A stretch of DNA of 64,000 nt from NCBI RefSeq assembly GCF_007991615.1, contig NZ_BJYR01000024.1, positions 1 to 64,000 on the forward strand, given 5' to 3'. Positions within the stretch are counted from its first letter, which is position 1. Every line of letters begins with the position of its first letter. Below are positions 26,265 through 35,762 of this stretch, piece by piece. The DNA is from Novosphingobium sediminis. GTDB taxonomy: Bacteria > Pseudomonadota > Alphaproteobacteria > Sphingomonadales > Sphingomonadaceae. Position numbers and translations under genes: made by a program. The notes under the pieces were generated by a model. The model was not told where the DNA came from. It ran no database searches and saw only the letters and a program-made list of their open reading frames with translations.

Positions 26265-28535
26265 ATGCAGCAAGCCAATCGGAAGCGGTGTCTTGGAATG
26301 TTCCTTGCGGGGAGCGCGATGGCGCTCTCGGCGCCTGCGTGGGCCGAGGAGGCTGCACCGCCCGCGAAAGACGGCGGCGGCATCGCGGAAATCGTCGTCA
26401 CTGCGCAGCGCCGCGCGCAGAACGTGCAGGACGTGCCGATCGCCATCGCGGCGATCAGCGGGGATTCGCTCACCGAAACCGGCATCCGCGATCCGCGCGA
26501 TCTGACGCTGCTGGTGCCGAGCCTTTCGATGCAGGCGGGCACCGCGGCCTCCACCACATCGCTGTTCATTCGCGGCGTAGGCATCGGTGATTTCAATTCG
26601 AACACCACCGGCGCGGTAGGCGTCTACGTCGATGATGTGTTCATTGGCGCGAATGCGGGCAAGCTTTTCAACGTGTTCGATTCCGAGGGGATCGAAGTGC
26701 TGAAAGGGCCGCAGGGCACGCTCTATGGCCGCAACACAACGGCGGGTGCGATCCGCTTTGCCAGCCGCAAGCCGACGGACGAACTGAGCGGGGATGTCTC
26801 GGCGCTCTATGGCCGGTTCAACGAGGTGCAGATCGAAGCCGGGATCGGCGGTCCGATCGCCAAGGATCTTCTGAAGGTCCGCGTTTCGGGCTTCTACAAC
26901 CGGCGCGACGGGACGACCTACAACCGGGTGACCGGCCACGGCGTCAACGATATCAACCTCTGGGCTGTGCGCGGGATCGCGGACTTTACGCCCGCGCCGA
27001 ACGTGCTGCTGCGCCTCTCGGTCCATGGCGGCAACAACACCGGCGGCGCGCGGCAGTTTCAGCACCGCGGGCAGGGCGTCGATTTCTTCGGCAACCCGTC
27101 GTTCCTGCCCGATGGCACGCCGACTGACGCGTTCGGCTACGCGGATACCGACAACAACGTCTATGCGGGCGACTACAACGTTGAGGGCAAGGAGCGCATC
27201 GGCGTGTTCGGCGCCTCGCTGCTCGGCCAGATCGATTTCGGCGGCGTGCAGCTTACCTCGATCACCGCCTACGAGCAGGTCAACCGCGCGACGCTGGAAG
27301 ACACCGACGCCAGCCCCAATGATTTCGTGGTAGCCTATTACGAAGACCGCCCGCGCCAGTGGAGCGAGGAACTGCGGCTGCAATCGACCGGCGACCGCAA
27401 GCTCAACTGGATCATCGGCGGGTACTATTTCCACGATAAACTGGCGACCGACAGCAGCTTCGATCTGCTGCGATCCTTGCGAGATCCCAATGACTTGCTC
27501 GGCACATTTGATCCGGTCAATTCGCTCGGCCTGCTGCGCTATCCCTATACCCAGCGCACCCGCAGCGTGGCGCTGTTCGGGCAGGCGGACTACAAGCTGA
27601 CGGACAAGCTTACGGCGACCGTGGGCCTGCGCTGGTCGAACGACCGGATCAACATGGATTACCACAGCCTGTTCGACGCGGTTGGTGGTATCGTGCCGGT
27701 CAAGGCCTACTCGAACATCACCCTGCCGCTGCTCGATTTCAATGGCACCAAGTCGTTCCGCGACCTCTCGTGGGGGGCGGCGCTGAACTACAAGACGGGT
27801 GATACGCTGGTCTATGCCTCGTTCTCCAAGGGCTACAACAGCGGCGGGTTTGCCGGCGGCGCCTCGACCGATCCGCTGCAGTTGGTGCCGTTCAATTCGG
27901 AGAAGCTCTACGCTTACGAAGTGGGGCTGAAGACCGAACTCCTCGACCGCAAGGTGCGGTTCAACACCTCGGCGTTCTACTATGACTACCGCGATCTGCA
28001 GGTCTTCGTGTTCGATCTTACGGGGCCGATCCCGGTGCAGCGCAAGCTCAACGCGGGCAATGCCGAGATCTATGGCCTTGAGGCGGAGCTGACGGTGCGG
28101 CCAACCCGCAATCTCGACTTATTCGGCGCGGCGACCTTCATGCACAGTGAATACAAGAAGTTCGCGGCGCTCGGCGGGGTCAGCTACAACGGCAACCGGC
28201 TGGTCAATGCCCCCAAGTTCGCCTTCTCGGGCGGGATCAATTTGACGGTGCCGCTCAGCACTGGCGCGGCGATCAAGGCGCGCGTGGACGGCACCTATGT
28301 GTCCTCGATCGCGCTGTTCCCGGACAATGCGCCGAGCACCGAAGTGAAGGGCAACGGGCGGATCAATGCGCGGCTCGCCTATCAGGCGCCCTCGAAGATC
28401 TGGGAGGCGGCGCTGTGGGTGAAGAACCTCAACTCTTCGCGCTACATATCCTCAATTGCGCCAGTCATCACGCAGGACCAGATCAACTACAACGATCCGC
28501 GTACCTTCGGGGTCCAATTGGTCGCGCATTTCTGA
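26265..28535 (+). CDS. TonB-dependent receptor of the TetR-controlled module
   Basis: This 756-residue receptor has a signal peptide (FLAGSAMALSAPAWA), the TonB box EIVVTAQRR and a plug with LKGPQGTLYGRNTTAGAI. Its barrel ends in GVQLVAHF. The plug style (VPIAIAAISGDSL) is the one common among sphingomonad receptors in catabolic clusters. I start at ATG 26265 behind GGGGAGA; the frame is open further up to 26175 but lacks a better start. It is followed after 36 bases by the flavin monooxygenase gene, so it probably imports that enzyme's substrate. Confidence 0.92.
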   Translation: MQQANRKRCLGMFLAGSAMALSAPAWAEEAAPPAKDGGGIAEIVVTAQRRAQNVQDVPIAIAAISGDSLTETGIRDPRDLTLLVPSLSMQAGTAASTTSLFIRGVGIGDFNSNTTGAVGVYVDDVFIGANAGKLFNVFDSEGIEVLKGPQGTLYGRNTTAGAIRFASRKPTDELSGDVSALYGRFNEVQIEAGIGGPIAKDLLKVRVSGFYNRRDGTTYNRVTGHGVNDINLWAVRGIADFTPAPNVLLRLSVHGGNNTGGARQFQHRGQGVDFFGNPSFLPDGTPTDAFGYADTDNNVYAGDYNVEGKERIGVFGASLLGQIDFGGVQLTSITAYEQVNRATLEDTDASPNDFVVAYYEDRPRQWSEELRLQSTGDRKLNWIIGGYYFHDKLATDSSFDLLRSLRDPNDLLGTFDPVNSLGLLRYPYTQRTRSVALFGQADYKLTDKLTATVGLRWSNDRINMDYHSLFDAVGGIVPVKAYSNITLPLLDFNGTKSFRDLSWGAALNYKTGDTLVYASFSKGYNSGGFAGGASTDPLQLVPFNSEKLYAYEVGLKTELLDRKVRFNTSAFYYDYRDLQVFVFDLTGPIPVQRKLNAGNAEIYGLEAELTVRPTRNLDLFGAATFMHSEYKKFAALGGVSYNGNRLVNAPKFAFSGGINLTVPLSTGAAIKARVDGTYVSSIALFPDNAPSTEVKGNGRINARLAYQAPSKIWEAALWVKNLNSSRYISSIAPVITQDQINYNDPRTFGVQLVAHF

Positions 28536-28571
28536 TCGGCGCACCGGAACAAGAAAAGGCAGAAATTCCTG

Positions 28572-30311
28572 ATGCTTGACGTACATGGCTGGCTCGAGAA
28601 GTTCGGCGCGGCGCTGAAGGCGGGGGACGGCGCGGCCGTGGCGGGCCTGTTCCTGCCCGAGGGTATGTGGCGCGACTATCTGGCGCTTGGCTGGACGCTG
28701 GCGACGCATGAGGGGGCGGACGCGATCACCACGTTCGCCAATGCGCGGGGGGCCGCATCGGGCATCGGCCAGTTTTCCAGCGACGTGCCGGAAGGCGCGA
28801 CCGAGGGCTTCATCACCTTCGAAACCACGCTGGGGCGCGGCGAAGGCTATGTGCGGCTGATGGGCGAACAGTGCTTCACGCTGCTCACCGCGCTCAAGGA
28901 ACTCAAAGGCTTCGAGGAGCCTCTTCGCGGGCGCCGGAACTCCGGCGTGGTCGACGAAACGGGCAAGCGCACCTGGGAAGACGTGCGGCATGACGATGTG
29001 GAGCAGTGGAGCGAGAGCAATCCGCCCTACGTGCTGGTGATCGGTGCCGGGCAGGGCGGCCTCGCGCTCGGCGCGCGGCTCAAGATGCTGGGCGTGCCGT
29101 GCTTGCTGATCGACAAATACCCGCGCGTGGGCGACCAGTGGCGTTCGCGCTACAAGTCGCTGCTGCTGCACGATCCGGTGTGGTACGATCACATGCCCTA
29201 CGTGCCGTTTCCCGATCACTGGCCGGTCTACACGCCCAAGCAGAAGATGGGCGACTGGCTGGAATACTACGCCGGGATCATGGAGCTGGGCATCTGGACC
29301 AGCACCGAATGCAAGGGCATTTCGCGCGATGCGGCCACCGGCAAGTGGCAGGTTTCGCTGGTGCGCGATGGCAAGCCGGTGACGCTTAGACCCGAACACG
29401 TGGTGATGGCGGTGGGCAATGCCGGCTTCCCGATCACACCGACCTTCCCGGGGCAGGAGACGTTCAAGGGGCACCAGTGCCATTCGAGCGCGCATCCGGG
29501 CGGGGAGGGGCTGGAAGGCCAGCGCGTGATCGTGGTCGGCGCGAACAATTCCGCGCACGATATCTGCGCCGATCTCGTCAGCCACGGCGCCGAGCCGGTG
29601 ATGATCCAGCGCTCCTCGACGCTGATCGTGCGGCAGTCGAACATGGAAACGCTGCTGGCAGGAGCCTATTCTCAGAAGGCCTTTGATTCCGGGCTCACCA
29701 CGGACAAGGCTGACCTTCTCGGCGCGTCGGTGCCGTTGCGGCTTGCCGAAAAGGTGAACAAGGCGACGTGGGATGCGCTGCGGGTATCGGAAGCGCCGTT
29801 CTACCAGCGGTTGACCGATGCGGGCTTCCAGGTCGATTTCGGGCCGGACGGCACCGGCATCGCGATGAAGTTCCAGCGCACGTCGTCTGGCTACTACGTC
29901 GATGTCGGCGCTTCGGAGATGGTTGCGGACGGGCGGATCAAGGTGCGCTCCGGCGTTACCATCGAGCGTATCGACGAGAAGGGCCTCGTGCTTTCGGATG
30001 GCAGCCACGAGCGGGCGGACCGCATCATCTACGCAACCGGTTTTGGCGACATGAAGCAGTGGGTCTCGCGCCTCATCAATCCCGAGGTGGCGGAGCGTAT
30101 CGGCAAGACCTGGGGTTATGGCTCGGGCTTCCCCGGTGATGAAGGCCCGTGGGAAGGCGAGATGAAGAACCTGTGGAAGCCGACGGCGGAGCCGGGGCTG
30201 TGGTTCATGGCCGGAAACCTCGCGATGGCGCGTAGTTACTCGCAGTACCTCGGGCTTCAGCTGAAGGCGCGGTTCGAGGGGCTGCCGGTGGAGCCTTACG
30301 TTCCAGCGTAG
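28572..30311 (+). CDS. Flavin-containing monooxygenase with an N-terminal NTF2-like domain
   Basis: This 579-residue FAD/NAD(P)H enzyme consists of about 150 N-terminal residues resembling a SnoaL/NTF2-like domain, then an FMO/Baeyer-Villiger-type core. The core has VIGAGQGGLALG (157-168) for FAD, LLIDKYPRVGDQWR, an FMO-like fingerprint FKGHQCHSSAH (298-308), VVGANNSAHD (321-330) for NADP and the IYATGF motif. It would oxygenate a heteroatom or ketone using O2. It is co-transcribed with the TBDT. Its last 16 bases overlap the 3' end of the convergent MFS gene. The substrate is unknown. Confidence 0.87.
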   Translation: MLDVHGWLEKFGAALKAGDGAAVAGLFLPEGMWRDYLALGWTLATHEGADAITTFANARGAASGIGQFSSDVPEGATEGFITFETTLGRGEGYVRLMGEQCFTLLTALKELKGFEEPLRGRRNSGVVDETGKRTWEDVRHDDVEQWSESNPPYVLVIGAGQGGLALGARLKMLGVPCLLIDKYPRVGDQWRSRYKSLLLHDPVWYDHMPYVPFPDHWPVYTPKQKMGDWLEYYAGIMELGIWTSTECKGISRDAATGKWQVSLVRDGKPVTLRPEHVVMAVGNAGFPITPTFPGQETFKGHQCHSSAHPGGEGLEGQRVIVVGANNSAHDICADLVSHGAEPVMIQRSSTLIVRQSNMETLLAGAYSQKAFDSGLTTDKADLLGASVPLRLAEKVNKATWDALRVSEAPFYQRLTDAGFQVDFGPDGTGIAMKFQRTSSGYYVDVGASEMVADGRIKVRSGVTIERIDEKGLVLSDGSHERADRIIYATGFGDMKQWVSRLINPEVAERIGKTWGYGSGFPGDEGPWEGEMKNLWKPTAEPGLWFMAGNLAMARSYSQYLGLQLKARFEGLPVEPYVPA

Positions 30312-31456
30312 GCGCGGGGCCGGAGACCGAGCGCCGCGCCGATCATGGCGAGGCCGAGGATGACTGCGGCGGAGCAGGCGATCAGCACCGTATCGATACC
30401 CTGAACTTCGATCAGCTGGCCCGCCACGGTCGGCAGGATCGCTGCGCCGAGGAGCTGTGCCGAGGCTGCGAAGGGTAGGCTGCGGCGGGTCGGGTCTGCT
30501 TCCAGCAGGAAGCCGGTGAGCGCAGGCGTGAGGACCATCCAGACAAAACCGTAGCCGACGACGAGGCTCCAGCCCATCATGCCATCGGCCCCGCGCAGGA
30601 ATAGCAGCGCGACGATGAGGATGAGGCCGAGGCCGGTCACGACGGCCCGCAGCCCGGCATGGCCGCGTTCCCCGACGGCTATGGCGACCAGCGCGCCGAC
30701 CATCTGGCCGACCATCGATGCAGTCAACATCGGTGCGATGCGTTCGGGCGCGATGCCACGCGCTTCCAGCCACAGGCCCATGTAGGCCCAGATCCCGACG
30801 ACTGCGCCGACCAGCAGCGCCGACGCCAGAAGGCCGGTCCAGCCCGAAAGTGGTATCGCGCCCTTTGTTGCACCGGTTTCGGCGTGGGCCGCAGGTGCGA
30901 TCCGCATCGGGACAAGCGGCAGGGTCAGCGCGGCGCACCCGGCAATCACCGCGAGGGCGTGTTGGACATCGGCTGCCGATCCGGGGGCCGCGGCACTCGC
31001 GAACCATTGCAGGATGGCGTACTGGCTCGCTGCCTGGAGGAAAAGGAACGCGGCGGCGGCTGCGTTTAGGCCCTTCGACCGAGCAATCGCACCCGCCGCG
31101 ACACCGACAAGCAAGCCGCCGGCTCCCCCCGAGATCGCTCGCGCGAGCAGGAGCGGAACGGCGGCGGGCAGCAGGTTCGCCGCAATGGTCACGACGATGC
31201 CGATCAGCGCGACCATGCGCGCCGGCACGCGGGCGAGCAGCGCAATCCCGCCGGCGCTGCCCAGCGCGATTGCCGCGATCTCGATGGCCGCAAGGAGGCC
31301 GAGACTGGCCTCTCCAATCCGGCCTTCGTGGACATAGCCGCCATAAAGCAGCGGCTGTACGCCTAGGACGAGGAGCCCTGCGGCACCGATGAGCAGGCAG
31401 GCTCCAAGCGAAATGCGGCTGGGCGCGGGGCCGCTGAGTTCCTGCTGCGCCGCCAT
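30296..31456 (-). CDS. MFS-type transporter
   Basis: This 386-residue hydrophobic protein has about 12 transmembrane helices in two halves separated near residue 195 (AHAETGATKGAIPLSGW). The short basic loop ALLARVPARM after helix 2 replaces a canonical MFS motif A. It probably moves a small organic substrate across the inner membrane. It is convergent with the monooxygenase gene and carries a TetR-like palindrome 18-32 bases before its ATG, so it likely completes the same module. Confidence 0.83.
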   Translation of the reverse strand: MAAQQELSGPAPSRISLGACLLIGAAGLLVLGVQPLLYGGYVHEGRIGEASLGLLAAIEIAAIALGSAGGIALLARVPARMVALIGIVVTIAANLLPAAVPLLLARAISGGAGGLLVGVAAGAIARSKGLNAAAAAFLFLQAASQYAILQWFASAAAPGSAADVQHALAVIAGCAALTLPLVPMRIAPAAHAETGATKGAIPLSGWTGLLASALLVGAVVGIWAYMGLWLEARGIAPERIAPMLTASMVGQMVGALVAIAVGERGHAGLRAVVTGLGLILIVALLFLRGADGMMGWSLVVGYGFVWMVLTPALTGFLLEADPTRRSLPFAASAQLLGAAILPTVAGQLIEVQGIDTVLIACSAAVILGLAMIGAALGLRPRAYAGT

Positions 31457-31473
31457 GCCAACCCCTCATTGAT

Positions 31474-31488
31474 CCGATAATTATCCGG
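31474..31488. promoter_or_regulatory. Candidate second TetR operator CCGATAATTATCCGG
   Basis: A perfect 10-bp palindrome (GATAATTATC, 31476-31485) with near-symmetric flanks lies just upstream of the MFS ATG. It resembles the inverted repeat at 26141-26156 in arms and spacing. Confidence 0.55.
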
Positions 31489-31731
31489 TTTATTGGGCAG
31501 TGCTGGTTTCAAGTCAAGCGCAGGCGCACCGGTGCGGACTGCGGCGCGTGGCGCTTACCGCTAGACGAAGTTCGCGGTGCACCGGCCGAGCGATCCGGAG
31601 AGGATCACGTCACCGGCACCGAAGCTGCGAGCCGCCGCATCGCCGTGCGGAGCTGGGCCGGAAGATCCGTGGAAGCGGGCGGGCTGGCAGGTTCTTTCAT
31701 GCCAATGACAAAACTCTGCCTGCCCGGGCCT

Positions 31732-31745
31732 CACCTTACTTTCGG
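31732..31745 (-). promoter_or_regulatory. Candidate LuxR/MalT-type box 1 (CACCTTACTTTCGG on the + strand)
   Basis: The site lies 90-103 bases before the LuxR-family start, in the 346-bp region 31489-31834 that otherwise holds no visible gene. Three close copies occur at 36580-36593, 41934-41947 and 42043-42056, always in promoter regions of the aromatic island. Strand is given for the CCGAAAGTAAGGTG reading. Confidence 0.55.
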
Positions 31746-31834
31746 CTGGCAACGGCTGCGCCTCCTCTCGGTAATGAGTGCTGACAACAAACCGGCCGGG
31801 CACGTATACTCGGCTAGATGGAGGCTGCAGAAAC

Positions 31835-34642
31835 ATGCGGTCCACGGGGGAAATGACGGCCTTGGCCAGATCGCAGAATCCGGCAAAGCAGCGCGGAGGC
31901 GCGCCTGCCTGGAGCGGCCCGAGCGCCTTGCTCGCGACCCGCATCGCACCGCCCCGCCTGCGGCTGAGCGATATCATTGCCCGCCAGCCTCTGGTGGCCA
32001 AGTTCGAGCGGGCGCTGGACGTTACCCTGACGGTGGTGACGGCACCGGCGGGTTACGGCAAATCGACGGCGCTTGGCGAATGGTACCTCAAGCTGCGCGA
32101 GCGCGGGATCGCGGCGGCATGGCTCACGGTCGACGATCTCGACAACGATCCGGGCATGTTCGCGCATCATCTCGTCGCCACGATCGATCATAACATCCCG
32201 GAACTGCGCGGCGCGCTGCACGGTGTGATCGAGCACCGGATGGACGTGGACCTGCGCATCACCTCCACCGCGATCATCAATGCGATCGAGGCGACGGGCC
32301 AGCCGGTCGTGCTGATTATCGACGATCTGCATGAAGTCTCGCATCCCGACGTGCTGCAGGTCATCAGCCTGCTCGCCAATTCGGGCAGCTGCTGCCTCCA
32401 CCTCGTCATCAGTTCGCGCAGCAAGCCGAGCATTCGCCTAACCAAACTCAGGGCGCTGGGTGAGAGTGCCGAGCTTTCCGCGCGGGATTTCCAGTTCGAC
32501 CGCGAGGAGGTGCGCCGCTTCCTGATGCAGACTTCCAGCGAGCCGTTCGACGAGGCGTTCGTCGATCAGGTCTACGAACGGACGGAGGGCTGGGTCGTCG
32601 GGCTCAAGCTCGCGGCACTGTCGTTCCGGCAGGACCAGCGGGTACGCCTGCCGCAGATGACCTCCGCAACCAGCCTCGGTGTCGAGGAGTTCCTGCGCGA
32701 CGAAGTGCTGGCGCGCTTGCCGACTGACATTGCCGACTTCGTTCGCGACATGGCGATCATCGGGGAGTTCTCCGCCGAACTGTGCGACGCGGTGCTGGCA
32801 CGCGGCGATAGCATGCGCATGATCGACGAGCTTGAGGCGCGTCAGCTCTTCATCAGCCGGGTGGGCCAGTCCGGCTGGTTTCGTTTCCACCGCCTGTTCA
32901 GCGATGCGATGATGACGATCGGCGCACGCGCCGCGCCGGGGCGCGAGGCCGAACTGCACCGCGCGGCAGCAGAATGGTTCGAGCAGAAGGGCTTTCCGGG
33001 CCGCGCGGCGCGCCATGCCTTCGCCACCGAGAACCCCGAGATTGCCGCGAGTATCCTCGCGCGGGTTTCGCGCGCGCTGGTCGAATCCGGGCGCGGGGCG
33101 ACGCTGGTGCGCTATGGTTCCAGCCTGCCGCAGGAATTGCTCGACAACTATCCCGCGCTGCAACTCGATCAGGTCTACTCGCTGACGCTCTCGTGGCACT
33201 TCAGCGAGGCCCGCCGCATCCTGCAAAGCGTCCGTGCGAACCTCATGAACGGCACGCGCATGGCGAAATGGCGGGCTGCCGGGCTTGATGTCGATGAAGT
33301 GCTGCGCAAGCAGGTCTACTGCGAGATGCAGTTGGCGATCCTGCGCGACGAGATGGTGCCTGCCGAGGCGCTGGCCCGGCAGTGGCTAGAGATGGAAGGC
33401 AACTACACCGCCTTCGACGATGCGGTGACGCAGACCTCGCTGATCTACGCGCAGCGCGAGCAGTTCGATTGCCGCTCGCTGGCGGCTGCGAGCCGGGCGC
33501 GGGCGGTGTTCGTCGATTATGGCAACCGCTGGGGTTCCATCTGGCATGATTGCATTATCGGTGCGGGCTATCTCCAGGTCGGCAATCTGGAGCGTTCGCG
33601 CAGCATCTTCCAGGGGGCGTTCGATACCGCGCTCGAGATTGTCGGACGGACCAATCCAACCACGGCTATGCCGGCGCTGCACCTTTCCGAGGTGCTCTAT
33701 GAAAGCGACGATGTCGAAGCGGCACGGGCGCTCACCGACGAGTTCCTGCCGCTTGCCGGGCAGACCGGGCTCGTCGACCAGCTCGTTGCGGGATACCAGA
33801 CGCGGGTGCGCATCGCCGCGCTGGACTCGGTCGGCGCTGCGCTGCGCGTGCTTGATGAGGGCGAGGAAATCGGCGTCGCGCGCGACTTTGACCGGCTCAG
33901 CGCGTTTCTGGTCGCGCAGCGCATCCAATTGCTCGCTTCGGCGGGCGAGGTTGCCGATGTGCGCCGGATCGGGGCGCTGAACAACCTGACCGGCGACATC
34001 GAACGCTTCGCACCGGCGCGCAACATGACGACGGCGGCAGCGGCCCGCGCCTTTGCCGCAGCGATCGTGGCCCAGATCGAGAACAACCTTTCGGCGGCGG
34101 AATCGCTGCTCGGGCGGTGGCTGCGCTTTCTGGCGGATCGCGGGTGCATCCGGCTCGGCGCGCGGTTCGGCATCCTCCTTGCGCAAGTCCAGATCGTGAT
34201 GGGTGAGCCAAAGTCCGCGCACCGCACCTTGCGGACAGCCTTGCAATTCGGTGCCAAGGGCGGCCTCAGACGAACGTTCCTCGACAGCAACGAGGCGGTC
34301 CGCGCGCAATTGCAGCAGATGCGGCTGACGGCAGGAGGGGCGGACAGCGAAATCGTGCCCTACCTCTCCCAGTTGCAGCAACTGATGAGCGGCAACAGTG
34401 CGCCGAGCATTCCGGCGGTCGATATCGATGAACTCGGTGGGCAGTACGATTCGCTGAACGACCGCGAATCCGAACTGCTGCTGATGATCTCGATGGGCAT
34501 GATGAACAGCCAGATCGCGGAGGAGACCGGCCTGACGCTGGGTACCGTGAAGTGGTATCTCCAGCAGATCTACGCCAAGCTGGGGGTCAATCGTCGCTCC
34601 GAGGCCACCTTCAAGGCGCGCCAACTGGGCCTGATCCGCTAG
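31835..34642 (+). CDS. MalT-like LuxR-family ATP-dependent transcriptional activator
   Basis: This 935-residue LAL/MalT-type regulator begins with an STAND-type ATPase: Walker A TAPAGYGKST at about 69-78 and Walker B VLIIDDLHE near 155. A long TPR-like helical region follows. The C-terminal LuxR helix-turn-helix reads LNDRESELLLMISMGMMNSQIAEETGLTLGTVKWYLQQIYAKLGV. I start at ATG 31835 because GGAGG lies 10 bases upstream. Proteins of this class bind an inducer and ATP, oligomerise and activate promoters. The four-copy CCGAAAGTAAGGTG motif around the following catabolic genes makes it the likely master activator of the island. Confidence 0.9.
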   Translation: MRSTGEMTALARSQNPAKQRGGAPAWSGPSALLATRIAPPRLRLSDIIARQPLVAKFERALDVTLTVVTAPAGYGKSTALGEWYLKLRERGIAAAWLTVDDLDNDPGMFAHHLVATIDHNIPELRGALHGVIEHRMDVDLRITSTAIINAIEATGQPVVLIIDDLHEVSHPDVLQVISLLANSGSCCLHLVISSRSKPSIRLTKLRALGESAELSARDFQFDREEVRRFLMQTSSEPFDEAFVDQVYERTEGWVVGLKLAALSFRQDQRVRLPQMTSATSLGVEEFLRDEVLARLPTDIADFVRDMAIIGEFSAELCDAVLARGDSMRMIDELEARQLFISRVGQSGWFRFHRLFSDAMMTIGARAAPGREAELHRAAAEWFEQKGFPGRAARHAFATENPEIAASILARVSRALVESGRGATLVRYGSSLPQELLDNYPALQLDQVYSLTLSWHFSEARRILQSVRANLMNGTRMAKWRAAGLDVDEVLRKQVYCEMQLAILRDEMVPAEALARQWLEMEGNYTAFDDAVTQTSLIYAQREQFDCRSLAAASRARAVFVDYGNRWGSIWHDCIIGAGYLQVGNLERSRSIFQGAFDTALEIVGRTNPTTAMPALHLSEVLYESDDVEAARALTDEFLPLAGQTGLVDQLVAGYQTRVRIAALDSVGAALRVLDEGEEIGVARDFDRLSAFLVAQRIQLLASAGEVADVRRIGALNNLTGDIERFAPARNMTTAAAARAFAAAIVAQIENNLSAAESLLGRWLRFLADRGCIRLGARFGILLAQVQIVMGEPKSAHRTLRTALQFGAKGGLRRTFLDSNEAVRAQLQQMRLTAGGADSEIVPYLSQLQQLMSGNSAPSIPAVDIDELGGQYDSLNDRESELLLMISMGMMNSQIAEETGLTLGTVKWYLQQIYAKLGVNRRSEATFKARQLGLIR

Positions 34643-35736
34643 CCTGCTGCGGCCTCCAGATAGTCGGTGTAGCCTTTTTCGAGCGGCTGGCCGGGAATGC
34701 CGTAGACACTGCCGTAATCGGGCATGGCGAGCGAAGCGCCGGTCTGCAGGCGGGCCGGAAAATCAGGGTTGGCGATGAACGGCTGGCCGAATGAGACGAG
34801 ATCGGCGCCGCCCTGCTCGATGAGGTGTGCTGCCGTTTCGCCCGAAAAACCGCCGTTGGCGATCAGCGTGCCGACATAGTGCCTGCGCGCAAAGGCTGAG
34901 GGGCTGGCGAGCAGCAAGTCGGGCTGATCGTCGCCGGCCAACGGCTCCATCATGTGGAGGTAGGCAAGATCGGCATCGCCAAGCAGCCCAAGCACTTCGG
35001 CGAAGGTTTCGGCCGAGCGGCTGTCGGTCATGCCGTGGGCGCGGCTGGCGGGAGAGAGCTTTACCCCGACATCAGGGCCGAAGGCCTGCTGCGCGGCGGC
35101 GACGACTTCGAGCAGGAAGCGTGCGCGATGGCGGGCAGGGCCGCCATAGGCATCGGCGCGCTGGTTGCTGCCATCGCGCAGGAACTGATCGACGAGGTAG
35201 CCGAATGCTCCGTGGATCTCGACCCCATCGAACCCGGCACGGCGCGCGCGGTCGGCTGCCTTGCCGAACGCGCGGGCGAGCCCGGCGACTTCCTCTATCG
35301 CAAGCTCGCGCGGCATGGAGAGCGGCTGCTTGCCAGCGGGGGTGTGCAGTTCGCCGACGCCGGCAATCGCGCTGGGCGCCAACGGGGCCTGTCCATCCGG
35401 CATCAGCGAGACATGGGCGACGCGGCCCGAATGCCAGAGCTGGGCAAAGATCCTGCCACCGCGCGCATGGACGGCATCGGTCACGCCTTTCCAGCCATCG
35501 ATGAAGCGATCGGCGTAGAGACCTGGGGCCCCCATGTAGGCCGCGCTCGTATCCGAGATCATCACGCATTCGGTCACGATGAGGCCCGCACCCGCGCGCT
35601 GCGCGTAGTATTCGGCCATCACGGCATTGGGCATGGCGTCTGGCGCGCGCAGCCGGGTCATCGGGGCCATGACGATGCGGCTCGGCAACTGGTGCGTGCC
35701 GAGCGTTACGGGGGTGAACAGGGCGGGATGATTCAC
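34639..35736 (-). CDS. Old yellow enzyme-family alkene reductase
   Basis: This 365-residue FMN protein belongs to the NemA/OYE family. It begins LFTPVTLGTHQLPSRIVMAPMTRLRA and has AQLWHSGRV and the family phosphate-binding end LVSFGQPFIANPDFP. The substrate-binding signature, normally HGA(N/H)GYL, reads HGAFGYL. The first histidine and the proton-donating tyrosine are kept, but the second hydrogen-bonding residue is phenylalanine. It should reduce an activated C=C bond with NAD(P)H, but its substrate pocket must differ from standard members. It is downstream of an SDR gene on the same strand and overlaps the end of the LuxR gene by 4 bases. Confidence 0.9.
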   Translation of the reverse strand: MNHPALFTPVTLGTHQLPSRIVMAPMTRLRAPDAMPNAVMAEYYAQRAGAGLIVTECVMISDTSAAYMGAPGLYADRFIDGWKGVTDAVHARGGRIFAQLWHSGRVAHVSLMPDGQAPLAPSAIAGVGELHTPAGKQPLSMPRELAIEEVAGLARAFGKAADRARRAGFDGVEIHGAFGYLVDQFLRDGSNQRADAYGGPARHRARFLLEVVAAAQQAFGPDVGVKLSPASRAHGMTDSRSAETFAEVLGLLGDADLAYLHMMEPLAGDDQPDLLLASPSAFARRHYVGTLIANGGFSGETAAHLIEQGGADLVSFGQPFIANPDFPARLQTGASLAMPDYGSVYGIPGQPLEKGYTDYLEAAAG

Positions 35737-35762
35737 GCAGAACTCCTGCAGGGCTGGAGGCT

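Noticed and set aside
28452-31469. A 1005-codon open frame on the minus strand spanning the monooxygenase gene.
   Set aside because: It runs antisense to a clear FMO gene and in another frame of the MFS gene, is rich in Arg, and shows no domain. High GC content produces such long shadow frames.
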